Below are positions 15,829-23,920 of a DNA stretch of 24,987 bases, piece by piece. Under the pieces are notes generated by a model, which made no database searches, was not told where the DNA came from, and saw nothing but the letters and a program-made list of their open reading frames with translations. Where the stretch lies: positions 1 through 24,987 of IMG/VR virus record IMGVR_UViG_3300028827_000078. One strand, given 5' to 3'. Position 1 is the stretch's first letter. Every line of letters begins with the position of its first letter. The translations under genes were made by a program, and so were the position numbers. Source of the DNA: a virus.

Positions 15829-15839
15829 CAGTGGCCTCC

Positions 15840-17072
15840 TCACACCACGAAGTTGCCGTGATAGGCCATCGTCTTCAGGTGATGGAACTCGAAGCCGATC
15901 TCGCCCATCCACTGACCCTTCCTCGTGTCCGCGTCGTTCGCCTGGATGTTGTCCTTGAAGCGGACGGCACGGTACGGGCGCTCGACGATCGCCCGCGGGT
16001 TGATGAAGAAGGCGCTGTTGGTGAACAGCGAATGGACGTTGAACAGCGGGTGCGTCCGGAGATACAGCGTACCCTGCGGCAGCACCCACCGCTGCAGCTG
16101 CATCCCATACACCTTGACGATGCCGTCGAAGTTGATGCGGGTCGACGAGGAGTTCCGCGCCAGCTTGTTGAGGGAATTCAGGTACCCATTCCCACACAGG
16201 CCGATCCGCTCGTTGCTCCCCGTCTCGGCGCCGCGGTAGTCCCACATCTTGTACGTCGCATCCAGGAGCTCGTCCTCCGTCGGAGTCGTGGTCCAGATGC
16301 GGACGACGTGGGTCGCGCCGCCGTTCACCTTCGCATCGCCGAGGAAGTGGCGCAGTCCACCGGTGTACCGCTTGGGCTTCCCGTTCGACCCCGTGCCCTC
16401 GTAGGGCTTGCCGAAGAACGACGCGAACTCCATGTCGACCGCGAAGTCGAACATCTTCCGCTTCTTGTCGTTCTGGACGGGGTTGCCCGTGCGGGTCGCC
16501 ACCGGCTTGGCCGCCGAACCGGTGAGCTCGTAGGCCCGCTTGAAGATCTCGCAGTAGTTCGTGTACTTCGTCGGATTCCGGGTCGTGGAGTCCGGCGAGG
16601 TCGTCCCTTCCGCGAACACCGACCCGACGCGAGTCAGGTAGGTGTTGTCCGCGATGGTCCCCGCGGTGGTTCCCGCGACGCCCCGAGTCACCACCACCGT
16701 GGTGGCGTCGGTCACGGACACGACCTCCAGCAGCTCGTTGTCGTACTCGCCCGTCTGGTTCTCGGTCGACTTCTCCACCAGGAGCAGATCACCGGCCACC
16801 AGCTCACGCGCATCGCCGTTGTCCACGTTGATGGTCGTGGCCGTGGTGGTGATGCCGGACGCGTTGTTCACCTGGAGGCGAATCGGACCCTGCTCCTCCT
16901 CCCACCAGTTGAAGTCCGGCGTCGGCGGCTCCTCGCTCCGCATCTTGGCCATCAGGGCCTGCAGCGGAGCGGCGCCGTTCGGCTCTCTCCACAGGATGTA
17001 CTCACGGAACGACTGCGGCCGCTCATCCGTGCCGAAGTCGCCCGTGCCTCTCAGTCCAGCGATGGTCGTCAT
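15840..17072 (-). CDS. Major capsid protein, SU10/DUF5309-like HK97 fold
   Basis: A 410-residue protein from ATG 17072 with GAGGTGAG immediately upstream. It has an N-terminal arm (about 1-60), then a beta-strand-rich insertion (about 70-155: SGITTTATTINVDNGD, AGDLLLVE, ELLEVVSVTDATTVVVTRGVAGT) typical of this capsid family. The remainder has HK97-like strands and helices (FKRAYELTG, KRKMFDFAVDMEF, FGKPYEG, KPKRYTGGLRHFL) and an aromatic C-terminal strand. Size, location after the scaffold gene, strong ribosome binding site and the following hairpin all fit a highly expressed major capsid protein. Confidence 0.85.
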   Translation of the reverse strand: MTTIAGLRGTGDFGTDERPQSFREYILWREPNGAAPLQALMAKMRSEEPPTPDFNWWEEEQGPIRLQVNNASGITTTATTINVDNGDARELVAGDLLLVEKSTENQTGEYDNELLEVVSVTDATTVVVTRGVAGTTAGTIADNTYLTRVGSVFAEGTTSPDSTTRNPTKYTNYCEIFKRAYELTGSAAKPVATRTGNPVQNDKKRKMFDFAVDMEFASFFGKPYEGTGSNGKPKRYTGGLRHFLGDAKVNGGATHVVRIWTTTPTEDELLDATYKMWDYRGAETGSNERIGLCGNGYLNSLNKLARNSSSTRINFDGIVKVYGMQLQRWVLPQGTLYLRTHPLFNVHSLFTNSAFFINPRAIVERPYRAVRFKDNIQANDADTRKGQWMGEIGFEFHHLKTMAYHGNFVV

Positions 17073-17083
17073 CTCACCTCACC

Positions 17084-18052
17084 TCACAAGGCCTCGCGCA
17101 GGTCCTCCTCAGCCATCTCCGCGTACGGGTTGTCTGGAGCCTTCCTCTCCGTCGGCGTCGGGCCAGGACCTCGGCCGAGGGGCCGGTGGGCCGTCGACCG
17201 ACGTGAGGTCGCCGTTGAGGGCTTCGAAGCCTCACCCCTCTGCACCAGCCCGTGCCGCAGGGACACATACGCCCCCACTTCCTGATCCAACCGCTGCTCA
17301 TCGATGTCCGGGTGCAGACTCTTCAAGGCTCGCCGCGTCTCCACGACCTCCTCTCTGAAGTCCTGCAGGGCCGGCCATCGGGAGAAGAACTCCTGTTCCC
17401 ACGTCCGCTGCTGAGTCGCACTCTGCAACGTATGATCCACCAGGCTCGGGACTTGTGCCTTCACAACTCCCGCCACCTGCTCGAGAATCTTCAGGTGCAT
17501 CTCCGCCATCAGACGAGGCAGCACCTTCTCTGGACTCTCGAGTACCGCGTCAGCGTCTTCCTCACTGAGGGCGTAGACCCCCTCGAGGAACTCACGAGCC
17601 TGCCCGCGCGCCTCCGTCGGATCGAGAGACGGCTCTTCCTCCTTCTCTCCACTCGGCTGCTCGGACTCCTCGCGCTTTGCCCCCTCCTTCAAGGCGGCGA
17701 TTTCCTGGTTCGCTCTCTGCAGCTCTTCCAAGACCTGCTCAAGCGTAACCTTGGGTTGGGCCGACGTCGAGGACTCCTCTTCCTCCGCCTGCTCTTCCCC
17801 CGAGAGTTCTTCCTCCTGACTCTTTTCCTCAGGGGCCTCCGGGGGAGAGACCTCTTCATCAGGCGCCTTAGGAGACTCCTCGGCGTCGGTCACCAGCTCA
17901 TCCTGGAACAGTTCTGCCAGTCCCGCGGCCTGCTCTTCCAGCTCCGAAGCGGGAGAGGGCTGATTCTCTTCCCCGCCGGTCTCTTCCTCTCCACGGTGCT
18001 GCTCTGCCATGTCCTGCAGCACCTCCTCTTCTCTACTCTCCGGATCGCTCAT
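17084..18052 (-). CDS. Scaffolding protein
   Basis: A 322-residue protein. The start is placed at ATG 18052 because GGAGG is nine bases upstream; the ATG at 18061 abuts that GGAGG with no spacing. The N-terminal 150 residues are extremely acidic (long Glu/Asp runs such as EEEESSTSA), followed by charged helices (QVLEELQRANQEIAALKEG) and a basic-proline C-terminus (KPSTATSRRSTAHRP) ending NPYAEMAEEDLREAL. This acidic helical protein with a small basic C-terminal helix directly before the capsid gene is the usual scaffold layout. The stop is 11 bp before the capsid start. Confidence 0.8.
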   Translation of the reverse strand: MSDPESREEEVLQDMAEQHRGEEETGGEENQPSPASELEEQAAGLAELFQDELVTDAEESPKAPDEEVSPPEAPEEKSQEEELSGEEQAEEEESSTSAQPKVTLEQVLEELQRANQEIAALKEGAKREESEQPSGEKEEEPSLDPTEARGQAREFLEGVYALSEEDADAVLESPEKVLPRLMAEMHLKILEQVAGVVKAQVPSLVDHTLQSATQQRTWEQEFFSRWPALQDFREEVVETRRALKSLHPDIDEQRLDQEVGAYVSLRHGLVQRGEASKPSTATSRRSTAHRPLGRGPGPTPTERKAPDNPYAEMAEEDLREAL

Positions 18053-18374
18053 TTCTCTCATCCTCCAACAGCAGCTTCAACGCAGCCTCTCCCACCTCCA
18101 CTGACTCTCTCGCCAGCTTCAGTGCGAAGAGCATTCCACTCATCTCTCCCTTCAAATACTCCTGCTCCCGAACCTTAAGCCCCGGCCGCATCAAGATAGC
18201 TTCCGCTCTACTCGACGCCGAGGCCAATACCGTCTCCTCAAACAGACTCCATCCCTCAGCCTCCAGCAACGACCTCCAGAGGCGCAGCTCCTGCAGCAGC
18301 TCTTCCTTCTTGGGCAGGACCCGCGGATCCTTCTCCTCCTCCGAAGGCGGCGCCGGCGTCAACACCCACTTCAT
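18033..18374 (-). CDS. Small helical protein between portal and scaffold
   Basis: A 113-residue protein from ATG 18374; GAGG lies about ten bases upstream. The gene overlaps the 3' end of the portal by 119 bp in another frame and the scaffold start by 20 bp. It is largely helical with Leu/Glu-rich stretches (EELLQELRLWRSLLEAEG, ALKLARESVEVGEAALKLLLEDE). No catalytic motif. Similar small helical genes stand between portal and scaffold in other podoviruses; function unknown, possibly a head-assembly accessory. Confidence 0.65.
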   Translation of the reverse strand: MKWVLTPAPPSEEEKDPRVLPKKEELLQELRLWRSLLEAEGWSLFEETVLASASSRAEAILMRPGLKVREQEYLKGEMSGMLFALKLARESVEVGEAALKLLLEDERNERSGE

Positions 18375-20250
18375 TACTCACGTCCTCACGCTTCACGACG
18401 TTTCCTTCCGCGAGCTGCCGCGCAATGACCTCGTCCGGCGACAGCTGCACCTTGAAATTCTTCAATCCCTTCGCTCCCATCAACTCCGCAATCCACCCGA
18501 ACACGCCGCCCAGATCGTACTGCCCCAAGACTCCCGGCGCCTGCCCCATCGTTCCCAAGAGCTGAATCAAGACCTGAGCTTGGGCCATACGGTCGACCGG
18601 CAGCGTTCCTTCCACCGGAACGTAGTCGTAGAAGCCCCGAATGGACTCCGGAGTCACCTTCACGTACTTCTGCAGGTTCTCCGCGCTTAACCCCGCGTCC
18701 GCGGACACTATCTTGAGCGCGACTTCCCGACTCATCCACTGCTGCGTGTTCTGCAGCAGCGCCTGCGCCAGCGGCATCCACGCCTGCGCGGAGATCCACT
18801 CCGCCTCCGTCTTCAGCCGGTTCACCCCAAAGGTCGCCGACGTCCGGATCTCCTGCGCCGTCTTCCTCCCACCCGGCTGGAGCATCCCCATCACCTGCTC
18901 CGTCACGCCGCTCACGCGCTGCATCATCTCCATCACCACGCCCGCGGTCCGCAGATGCTCTTGCGTCACATCCGTGATTCGGAGCTGATGCACGGCCTTC
19001 TCCAGAAGGCCTTCCCCATACGCCTCCGGCCGCGCCCGGATGAGCTTCCCCGGCAGCGGCTCTCTCACGTCCGACATGTACACCAGGCTCGGATCAACGA
19101 TCAACACATCATTGATCGCCTTTGCCACATTCAGCCGGTGTGTGTTGATCAGCCAGTCGAGGAAGTCCTGCAGCGGCCCCATGATCTCCAGGAACGACCG
19201 CTTCGACACCTGATATCCGTCCGGCTCGTGCTCGGCCACCACGACGGGGAACTTCTGCGAGTAGTTCCCCAACGGCCTCGCCCCCACAATCACTCTGTCC
19301 CACAGGACGGTGAAGACCCAGATCTCCTTCCCCTCATTCGATCCGAGCCCCCACTCCCTCGGCACGAGCCGCAGATAGTATTCCTTCGGATGGACCGTCC
19401 CCAGCCCCATCACATTTGATGGAAGGAGCGAGTCGCTCTCCTCGTCCGGGAGGTGCAGCTGCGGGCTCTGAAGATTGTCCGGCAGCACCCCCTTATCATC
19501 CATCTGGGACACGATGTCCCGATTGAAGAAGTCCGGATTCGAGAGGATGTCACCCTTCGCGACGCTCCCCACCTCCACGACCACGAACTCTCCCCGCTGA
19601 TACTCCATCAACGGGACGCGCGGGTCGAAATGGGCGCGCGAGGGGTGGATGTTGTACACCTTGTTCCCCTCATACCCCGGCACCTCCACTATCCGCTCCT
19701 GCAGCTCACCCTTCCCCGGCACCGGAATATCGTAGAACTGGACCTGCGCCTCCGCCACCTCCGTGATGTAGGTAGTCTCATCCGTCCAGTAGTAGCCCAA
19801 CACACCCTGTCCGTACTTCCCCGTGTCGAGCAGCCACACGTACAGCGGAATCACGTGCTCCCCTACACGGACTTGATAGTCGATGTGCGTCTCGACCATC
19901 AACTTCCCTTGGATCCCTGCCTGCGTCCGCCCCTCCCACTGATGGACCGGACGCCGACCCAGGAGTACCGAACTCATGTACGTGTGCCACGTCATGAGCA
20001 GCGCATACGACATCGGGATGATGAGCGTGGTCGTCTGTGGACCTTCTCCCGTCTGCCGCTTCGCCGCGAGAACCTTGTCCGCCTCCGACGCCGGAAGATA
20101 CGCCAGATACCTCTCCTCGTTCTCCTTCCACCGAGCGGTGCGCTCCCCCTCCTTCTTCTCCGCTAGCGACAGTCGGTCTCGCAGCGCCCGGAGGAGGCGG
20201 TCGTGGAACTCGGACCGAAAGCGCAACTTGCGACGAACTTCAGGCGTCAC
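18256..20250 (-). CDS. Portal protein (head-tail connector, podovirus type)
   Basis: A 664-residue protein. I choose GTG 20250: it overlaps the large-terminase stop (GTGA) and has GGAGG eight bases upstream, whereas the TTG at 20265 has none. The protein has a charged helical N-terminus, a TTTLIIPMSYALLMTWHTYM segment near residue 75, a long beta/alpha body, and the MLQPGGRKTAQEIRTS region near residues 456-470 that resembles the stem-wing connection of podoviral portals. The C-terminus is Ala/Gly-rich. It forms the dodecameric ring through which DNA is packaged and to which the tail attaches. The C-terminal 119 bp overlap the next gene. Confidence 0.83.
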   Translation of the reverse strand: MTPEVRRKLRFRSEFHDRLLRALRDRLSLAEKKEGERTARWKENEERYLAYLPASEADKVLAAKRQTGEGPQTTTLIIPMSYALLMTWHTYMSSVLLGRRPVHQWEGRTQAGIQGKLMVETHIDYQVRVGEHVIPLYVWLLDTGKYGQGVLGYYWTDETTYITEVAEAQVQFYDIPVPGKGELQERIVEVPGYEGNKVYNIHPSRAHFDPRVPLMEYQRGEFVVVEVGSVAKGDILSNPDFFNRDIVSQMDDKGVLPDNLQSPQLHLPDEESDSLLPSNVMGLGTVHPKEYYLRLVPREWGLGSNEGKEIWVFTVLWDRVIVGARPLGNYSQKFPVVVAEHEPDGYQVSKRSFLEIMGPLQDFLDWLINTHRLNVAKAINDVLIVDPSLVYMSDVREPLPGKLIRARPEAYGEGLLEKAVHQLRITDVTQEHLRTAGVVMEMMQRVSGVTEQVMGMLQPGGRKTAQEIRTSATFGVNRLKTEAEWISAQAWMPLAQALLQNTQQWMSREVALKIVSADAGLSAENLQKYVKVTPESIRGFYDYVPVEGTLPVDRMAQAQVLIQLLGTMGQAPGVLGQYDLGGVFGWIAELMGAKGLKNFKVQLSPDEVIARQLAEGNVVKREDVSNEVGVDAGAAFGGGEGSAGPAQEGRAAAGAAPLEVVAGG

Positions 20251-21806
20251 GTCACCAACCTCCAATTACCTAGTGGCTCCACGCCCTCAGTCTCTTCCTC
20301 CTCCAGCGTGGGTCGATCATTCTGGGGCGTTCGCAGCTTCTTCCCCATCAGATACCCCACCCCGCGCGCAGCGACCTCGAGGAGGTCGTCATGCTCCACG
20401 TCCGGATGCTGGCAGAACTGCCGCCTCAGTTCCACCTCATTGGGAGGGAAGAACACTCTCTTCTCCGAGCACGGCCCCACGAGGCTGTCCACGATCACAT
20501 CATGCTTCGACCGCCGTCCGGTCTTGAAGTCCTTTATCTGCACATAGTGCCGGCGCCGCTTCATCTCCTTCCGAAGGAGCCACTGCAGTGTCCGCTGGTA
20601 CGCCACCTGCTCTACCAGCGCCACCGGCACTCTCCACTTCTCCGCTAGATGGAAGAAAGCCCACACCGTCCAGTCCGGCTCGTGGCCGCGATTCGCCATG
20701 ACCTCAGCCACATAGAAGCCCGACCGGTGCGCCAGCACCACGCCGAAAGCCTCATAGTCCTTCTTCGCCAAACCTTCCGCAATCTGCTTCTCAGACGGAG
20801 GTGGCACCGGGTCCACCACCAACACCACCTCACACTCATCCCTATCCGGCAGGATATCCCACTCCCGGTACCACTCCGACTTGAAGGACTGCGTCTCCGG
20901 ACTGGTGAGCTGCAGCTCCATCTCCTGCAGCCACAGATACAACTTGTTAGTCCGAATGGCGCTCAGCTTCTCCTTTCTGAGCGTCTCGGACGGATACCGC
21001 GCCGGCCACGCTGACTCCTGCTTCTCCACCGGCAGGTCCAACGTCTCCTCCGTCCAACAAGGCACACGGATAGTGGAGAACATCGGATCTCGGGACATCT
21101 GCATCGTGGGATCATTCTCCATCAACGGAGTCCCGAGGTTTATCAACATCGCGTTCGGGTTATCACTCTCCGCTTCGAGGGACCTCAAGATGTCGCCGTA
21201 CACGAGGTCCGTCATCTTCTTCACGGCTAGCGCCGTATTGACCTTCTCCTTATCCACGATATCGTCAAGGACAATCAAGTCCGGACGATAATCATCGAAG
21301 TTGATCCCTCTGAGCGACCCCTCGATACCGGCCGCGGTGATGAACACATGATGTCCCTCAACCCCGTGGACCAGCTCCAGCGTACCTTCCGAGAACTTCT
21401 CTCCTCTCGACATCCCGAAGGTATTCAACCACCTCCGATTGAACCGGATGTGCCGGCGCAGCCAGCCTACACTCCGGACGGCGTGCTCGTCGCTCTTCCC
21501 CACATACAAGATTACCCTACTCATGCCGTAGGCAATTCGGTACGCCGTCAGCGCGCGGATGTTCGTCGTCTTGGCCGCACCCCGGAACATCATCACGTTC
21601 GCGTACCGAGACGTCGGATCGAGGAGCTGCCTCCACACCCGGCGCGCGAAGGGCGGGTCCTCCTGTCTGTAGGCGCGCGGGAAGAAGTAATGACAGAAGA
21701 ACATCGGGTCCGCCGCTCCCGCCTTCACGACGAGCTCGCGGTCCTCGATCTCCTCCAGCGGCCCCTTGTAGAGAGGCAGGTTCATCTTCATGGATCCCGC
21801 GTCCAT
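20247..21806 (-). CDS. Terminase large subunit
   Basis: A 519-residue protein from ATG 21806 (a second ATG follows six codons later; neither has a strong Shine-Dalgarno). The ATPase half has a Walker A-like MMFRGAAKTT at residues 72-81, a Walker B DLIVLDD at 176-182 and the LGTP coupling motif near 224. The nuclease half has VLVVDPV with D332, LVEQ with E399 and the EHDD segment with D473/D474, matching the RNase H-like acidic triad of terminases. It packages DNA with the small subunit and portal. The gene overlaps the nuclease upstream by 19 bp and the portal by 4 bp. Confidence 0.9.
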   Translation of the reverse strand: MDAGSMKMNLPLYKGPLEEIEDRELVVKAGAADPMFFCHYFFPRAYRQEDPPFARRVWRQLLDPTSRYANVMMFRGAAKTTNIRALTAYRIAYGMSRVILYVGKSDEHAVRSVGWLRRHIRFNRRWLNTFGMSRGEKFSEGTLELVHGVEGHHVFITAAGIEGSLRGINFDDYRPDLIVLDDIVDKEKVNTALAVKKMTDLVYGDILRSLEAESDNPNAMLINLGTPLMENDPTMQMSRDPMFSTIRVPCWTEETLDLPVEKQESAWPARYPSETLRKEKLSAIRTNKLYLWLQEMELQLTSPETQSFKSEWYREWDILPDRDECEVVLVVDPVPPPSEKQIAEGLAKKDYEAFGVVLAHRSGFYVAEVMANRGHEPDWTVWAFFHLAEKWRVPVALVEQVAYQRTLQWLLRKEMKRRRHYVQIKDFKTGRRSKHDVIVDSLVGPCSEKRVFFPPNEVELRRQFCQHPDVEHDDLLEVAARGVGYLMGKKLRTPQNDRPTLEEEETEGVEPLGNWRLVT

Positions 21807-22234
21807 ATCGTCACACCCACCTCATTCGGCCCTGCCTCTTCCAGACTGGGTCTCAGCACGCACTTCCCCGGGAAGACCACCATCGGATCGTACCACCGCA
21901 CGACCTCATTCAGACGGATCTCCCACAACTCCTCGGGAAACAGCGTCCGAATTAGCGGCGAGTAGACTTCCACAAGCTGGAACCACGCTTGTGGCGTATG
22001 CCGCAGTTTGACCTCGACGATGTGCACCCGTCCTTCGGGGAAGACAAGCAGTCCGTCCGGCTGCGCCCATCGCTCTTGCCTTCCTTCCCAGAACCGAATC
22101 CAAGGCAGAGGAATCAGACACCCCGGGTAGCGCCGGTCTAGGCTAGCCAGCACTTGCCCTTCGTACTTCTTCCCCTTCCCCTTCAGACCCCTCAACCGCC
22201 TCGCCCTCCAGAACGACGGCGGGCCGTGGACCAT
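21788..22234 (-). CDS. PD-(D/E)XK nuclease-like protein between the terminase genes
   Basis: I place the start at ATG 22234 (148 residues); earlier GTG/TTG codons up to 22294 are possible. It has E25 in YEGQV, then QPD at residues 58-60 and EVK at 74-76, with the hydrophobic strand VHIV between. This is the E...PD...(D/E)xK order of restriction-like nucleases. No HNH or ATPase motif. The N-terminus overlaps the 3' end of the small terminase gene by 92 bp in another frame, and its C-terminus overlaps the large terminase by 19 bp. It might act in packaging, DNA branch resolution or host DNA degradation. The fold call is from motif order. Confidence 0.72.
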   Translation of the reverse strand: MVHGPPSFWRARRLRGLKGKGKKYEGQVLASLDRRYPGCLIPLPWIRFWEGRQERWAQPDGLLVFPEGRVHIVEVKLRHTPQAWFQLVEVYSPLIRTLFPEELWEIRLNEVVRWYDPMVVFPGKCVLRPSLEEAGPNEVGVTIWTRDP

Positions 22235-22757
22235 CTCCACCTGGCTGGGAGACTTCACCGGCTGGTACCTCAACGGTGAACTTCTCCGTGACACGGGTAA
22301 CCTCCATTATCGTCTTGCGCGCCGCCTCCAACGTCTCCTGAGACACGGGCGGCGCGCCCTCCGACAGGACGACCTGGCCCTGTGCCGGCTTCGTCCCGTA
22401 CCCTAAGGCGCGGAGGGCGCGGGTTGAGGCTTCTAGAGCGAACCGCTCGTCCACAGCCTCGTCGTCGTCCAGCTTCTCCACGACCCGCGCCATGCCCTTC
22501 TCCGCCATCTCGTACAGGCGCGCGGTCAGACGTCCATCCAACTCCGCATTGTACTCCCGGCGCCGCTCGTTGTACCGGGCGCGGAAGCCGCTCGAGTTGA
22601 TGATTTGGGAGAGCCACGGAAGGGTCAGCCCGAGCCGTTCGGCCAGCTCGGACTTCTTCATCTGCGGCTTTGCCAACATGAGGTCGATGATCGCTTCGTA
22701 CTTGTACGGAAGCGGCTCGTTCGACCGATGTCCAGTCAGGGCCTTTGGTGCGGGCAT
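22143..22757 (-). CDS. Terminase small subunit
   Basis: A 204-residue protein; the ATG at 22757 is preceded by GAGG eight bases upstream, and an ATG 15 codons earlier has no such site. Residues 33-55 (MKKSELAERLGLTLPWLSQIINS) form a helix-turn-helix, followed by a helical region with repeated Arg/Glu (ARYNERRREYNAELDGR), and a low-complexity acidic Gly/Glu/Pro tail from about 165. This is the layout of small terminases, which bind the packaging site. It is the first gene of the minus-strand block, about 90 bp downstream of the inverted repeat at 22843-22873. Another DNA-binding role cannot be excluded. Confidence 0.75.
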   Translation of the reverse strand: MPAPKALTGHRSNEPLPYKYEAIIDLMLAKPQMKKSELAERLGLTLPWLSQIINSSGFRARYNERRREYNAELDGRLTARLYEMAEKGMARVVEKLDDDEAVDERFALEASTRALRALGYGTKPAQGQVVLSEGAPPVSQETLEAARKTIMEVTRVTEKFTVEVPAGEVSQPGGDGPRPAVVLEGEAVEGSEGEGEEVRRASAG

Positions 22758-22842
22758 TCGCAGTCCTCGATGCGCTGCGCCTCTTGTCCGTAAGTATAGC
22801 ATGGGGCTGCGCCAGGATCAAGGGCCTGGGACGGGGTGATGC

Positions 22843-22873
22843 AGGTACCTATATTCGAGCGATATAGGTACCT
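22843..22873. promoter_or_regulatory. Inverted repeat of AGGTACCTATAT, likely operator or paired promoter core
   Basis: Arms AGGTACCTATAT (22843-22854) and ATATAGGTACCT (22862-22873) are perfect 12-bp inverted repeats separated by 7 bp. Each contains the palindrome AGGTACCT; their centres are 23 bp apart, about two helical turns. On each strand AGGTACC is followed by a TATATT or TATATC resembling a -10 box. It could bind a dimeric regulator controlling both gene blocks. Confidence 0.6.
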
Positions 22874-22997
22874 ATTTCCTGCTCATGTGGTCGTAGTTTC
22901 GCGTGGGGTTAAGATAGGCCATGGCCGCGCCCGCCACGGGGGGTGCCCCCGGGGGCCTTCAACTCCGCGAAGCCCGGAACTTTCTCCATCCTTCCCT

Positions 22998-23041
22998 GTC
23001 TTAGTCGGTACCTGAGCTTCGGCTCCACGCTGTTTTACAAG
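22998..23041 (+). promoter_or_regulatory. 44-bp conserved element, copy 1
   Basis: It opens GTCTTAGTCGGTACC and ends CACGCTGTTTTACAAG. The identical end and a near-identical start recur at 23861-23904 with exactly the same 28-bp distance to the shared end. It lies 74 bp before the first plus-strand gene. Conserved form and placement suggest a phage promoter or regulator site. It does not match a standard bacterial promoter. Confidence 0.55.
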
Positions 23042-23115
23042 TCGGTCTCTGCGCTGGCTCCGCGCGCGCTCGCCCGGAGACTGGCGCACTCATCTTCTCA
23101 TGGGAGAAAACAGTC

Positions 23116-23673
23116 ATGGAACTGTTGATTGCTATCCTCATAGAAGCCTTGGCGCAATACTGCGCCGAGGAATGCCTCTTCGACGCATCGAGCGGCGCAC
23201 GACGTGCGCTCATCCAGGGACAGCGTTTGTTCCAGGAGACGCTGTACCTGGTCTGCGGCGATGTGGGATTCATGGGGCGAGTGCAGGTTCGCACCCACGA
23301 GCTCAAGGAGACTGGGTTGAGGCATGGGAGCAGAACTCCCAGCCTAGAGGCTCTGGCCATCGCGTTCCTCCACGCGATGGAGCACGAGACGCAGGTGCAG
23401 GATGCCTTGTATCGTGCCAGCGCTTGGTTCGGCTACCTGCCGAGCCAACTGGCTGGGGCCATCGGTCGAATCTCCGCTCTGAGTGAAAGGTTTGGCTTGG
23501 AACGAGCCTTCATTTACGAAGAGGCCGCGGCTCTGGGAGAGGAACCCAGGGATGTGATCGAGCACCTTCATAGCGTGCTCATAGACGAGTATCCAGACCT
23601 AGAGCCGGAGACTCACTCCGCGATCTTCTCCTGGATCGCGAAGCGAGTCGGGGTGCGAGCCTTCCTCGACTGA
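23116..23673 (+). CDS. Unknown phage protein (185 aa)
   Basis: ATG at 23116 has GGGAGA eight bases upstream. The protein is soluble and mostly helical, with a Leu/Ala/Glu-rich N-terminus (MELLIAILIEALAQYCAEE), a FLHAMEHETQVQDALY helix near residue 84-99, and a C-terminal acidic helix (EHLHSVLIDEYPDLEPETH). No family, DNA-binding or catalytic motif recognised. It is the first plus-strand gene of the right-hand block, downstream of the 44-bp element, and ends in a strong intrinsic terminator, so it is probably monocistronic and possibly early. Confidence 0.7.
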   Translation: MELLIAILIEALAQYCAEECLFDASSGARRALIQGQRLFQETLYLVCGDVGFMGRVQVRTHELKETGLRHGSRTPSLEALAIAFLHAMEHETQVQDALYRASAWFGYLPSQLAGAIGRISALSERFGLERAFIYEEAAALGEEPRDVIEHLHSVLIDEYPDLEPETHSAIFSWIAKRVGVRAFLD

Positions 23674-23678
23674 CCTAC

Positions 23679-23719
23679 AAGGGAGAGAGTCCAAGGACGG
23701 ACTTTCTCCCTTCTTTTTT
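23679..23719 (+). terminator. Intrinsic terminator of the first plus-strand gene
   Basis: A 14-bp stem (one G-U pair; arms 23679-23692 and 23699-23712) closes a six-base loop and is followed by six T at 23714-23719. It begins five bases after the stop codon. This is a textbook rho-independent terminator. Confidence 0.88.
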
Positions 23720-23766
23720 CGCCTCAAGAACTCTCCTCCTCTCCACACGCACGCTTTCGCCCCTGT

Positions 23767-23788
23767 AAGGTCCCGCACACGCCCGACG
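23767..23788. repeat. 22-bp repeat, copy 1
   Basis: A 22-bp sequence starting AAGGTCCCGCACACG and ending CCCGACG, about 50 bp after the terminator and 73 bp before the second 44-bp element. An identical copy stands at 24836-24857 in the same position relative to the next terminator, and a 13-bp part (CACACGCCCGACG) again at 24863-24875. It may be an upstream promoter or protein-binding element. Confidence 0.7.
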
Positions 23789-23860
23789 CGCGCGCGCGAG
23801 GAAGGTCAACATCCCTCCGCCTAACCAGCGCGAGCGAAGGAACTTCCTACGCCGAAGCCA

Positions 23861-23904
23861 GTCTTAATCTGTACCCAGCGCATACGCGCACGCTGTTTTA
23901 CAAG
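23861..23904 (+). promoter_or_regulatory. 44-bp conserved element, copy 2
   Basis: Starts GTCTTAATCTGTACC and ends CACGCTGTTTTACAAG, aligned to copy 1 without gaps. It lies 60 bp before the start of the next plus-strand gene, as copy 1 lies before the first. A promoter role is likely from position alone. Confidence 0.6.
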
Positions 23905-23920
23905 GAGGGACAATTTCGTA

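Larger units (their letters stand above)
22758..23115. other. Intergenic switch region between divergent gene blocks
   Basis: No gene is supported here. The stretch separates minus-strand late genes from plus-strand genes. It contains the AGGTACCTATAT inverted repeat (22843-22873), a perfect 12-bp GC palindrome (22945-22956), a GGCCATGGCC palindrome near 22918-22927, and the first 44-bp element (22998-23041). Promoters for both directions are expected here, but no consensus -35/-10 pair could be recognised. Confidence 0.7.

Noticed and set aside
15831-17285. A 484-codon open frame on the plus strand opposite the capsid gene
   Set aside because: It is an antisense shadow of the capsid and scaffold genes: no ribosome binding site, Arg/Val/His-heavy composition, and the opposite frame has clear capsid features.
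22270-22821. 183-residue minus-strand frame overlapping the small terminase
   Set aside because: Its Arg/Gly/Pro/Ala composition is typical of an out-of-frame GC-rich shadow; the terminase frame has the helix-turn-helix and a ribosome binding site.
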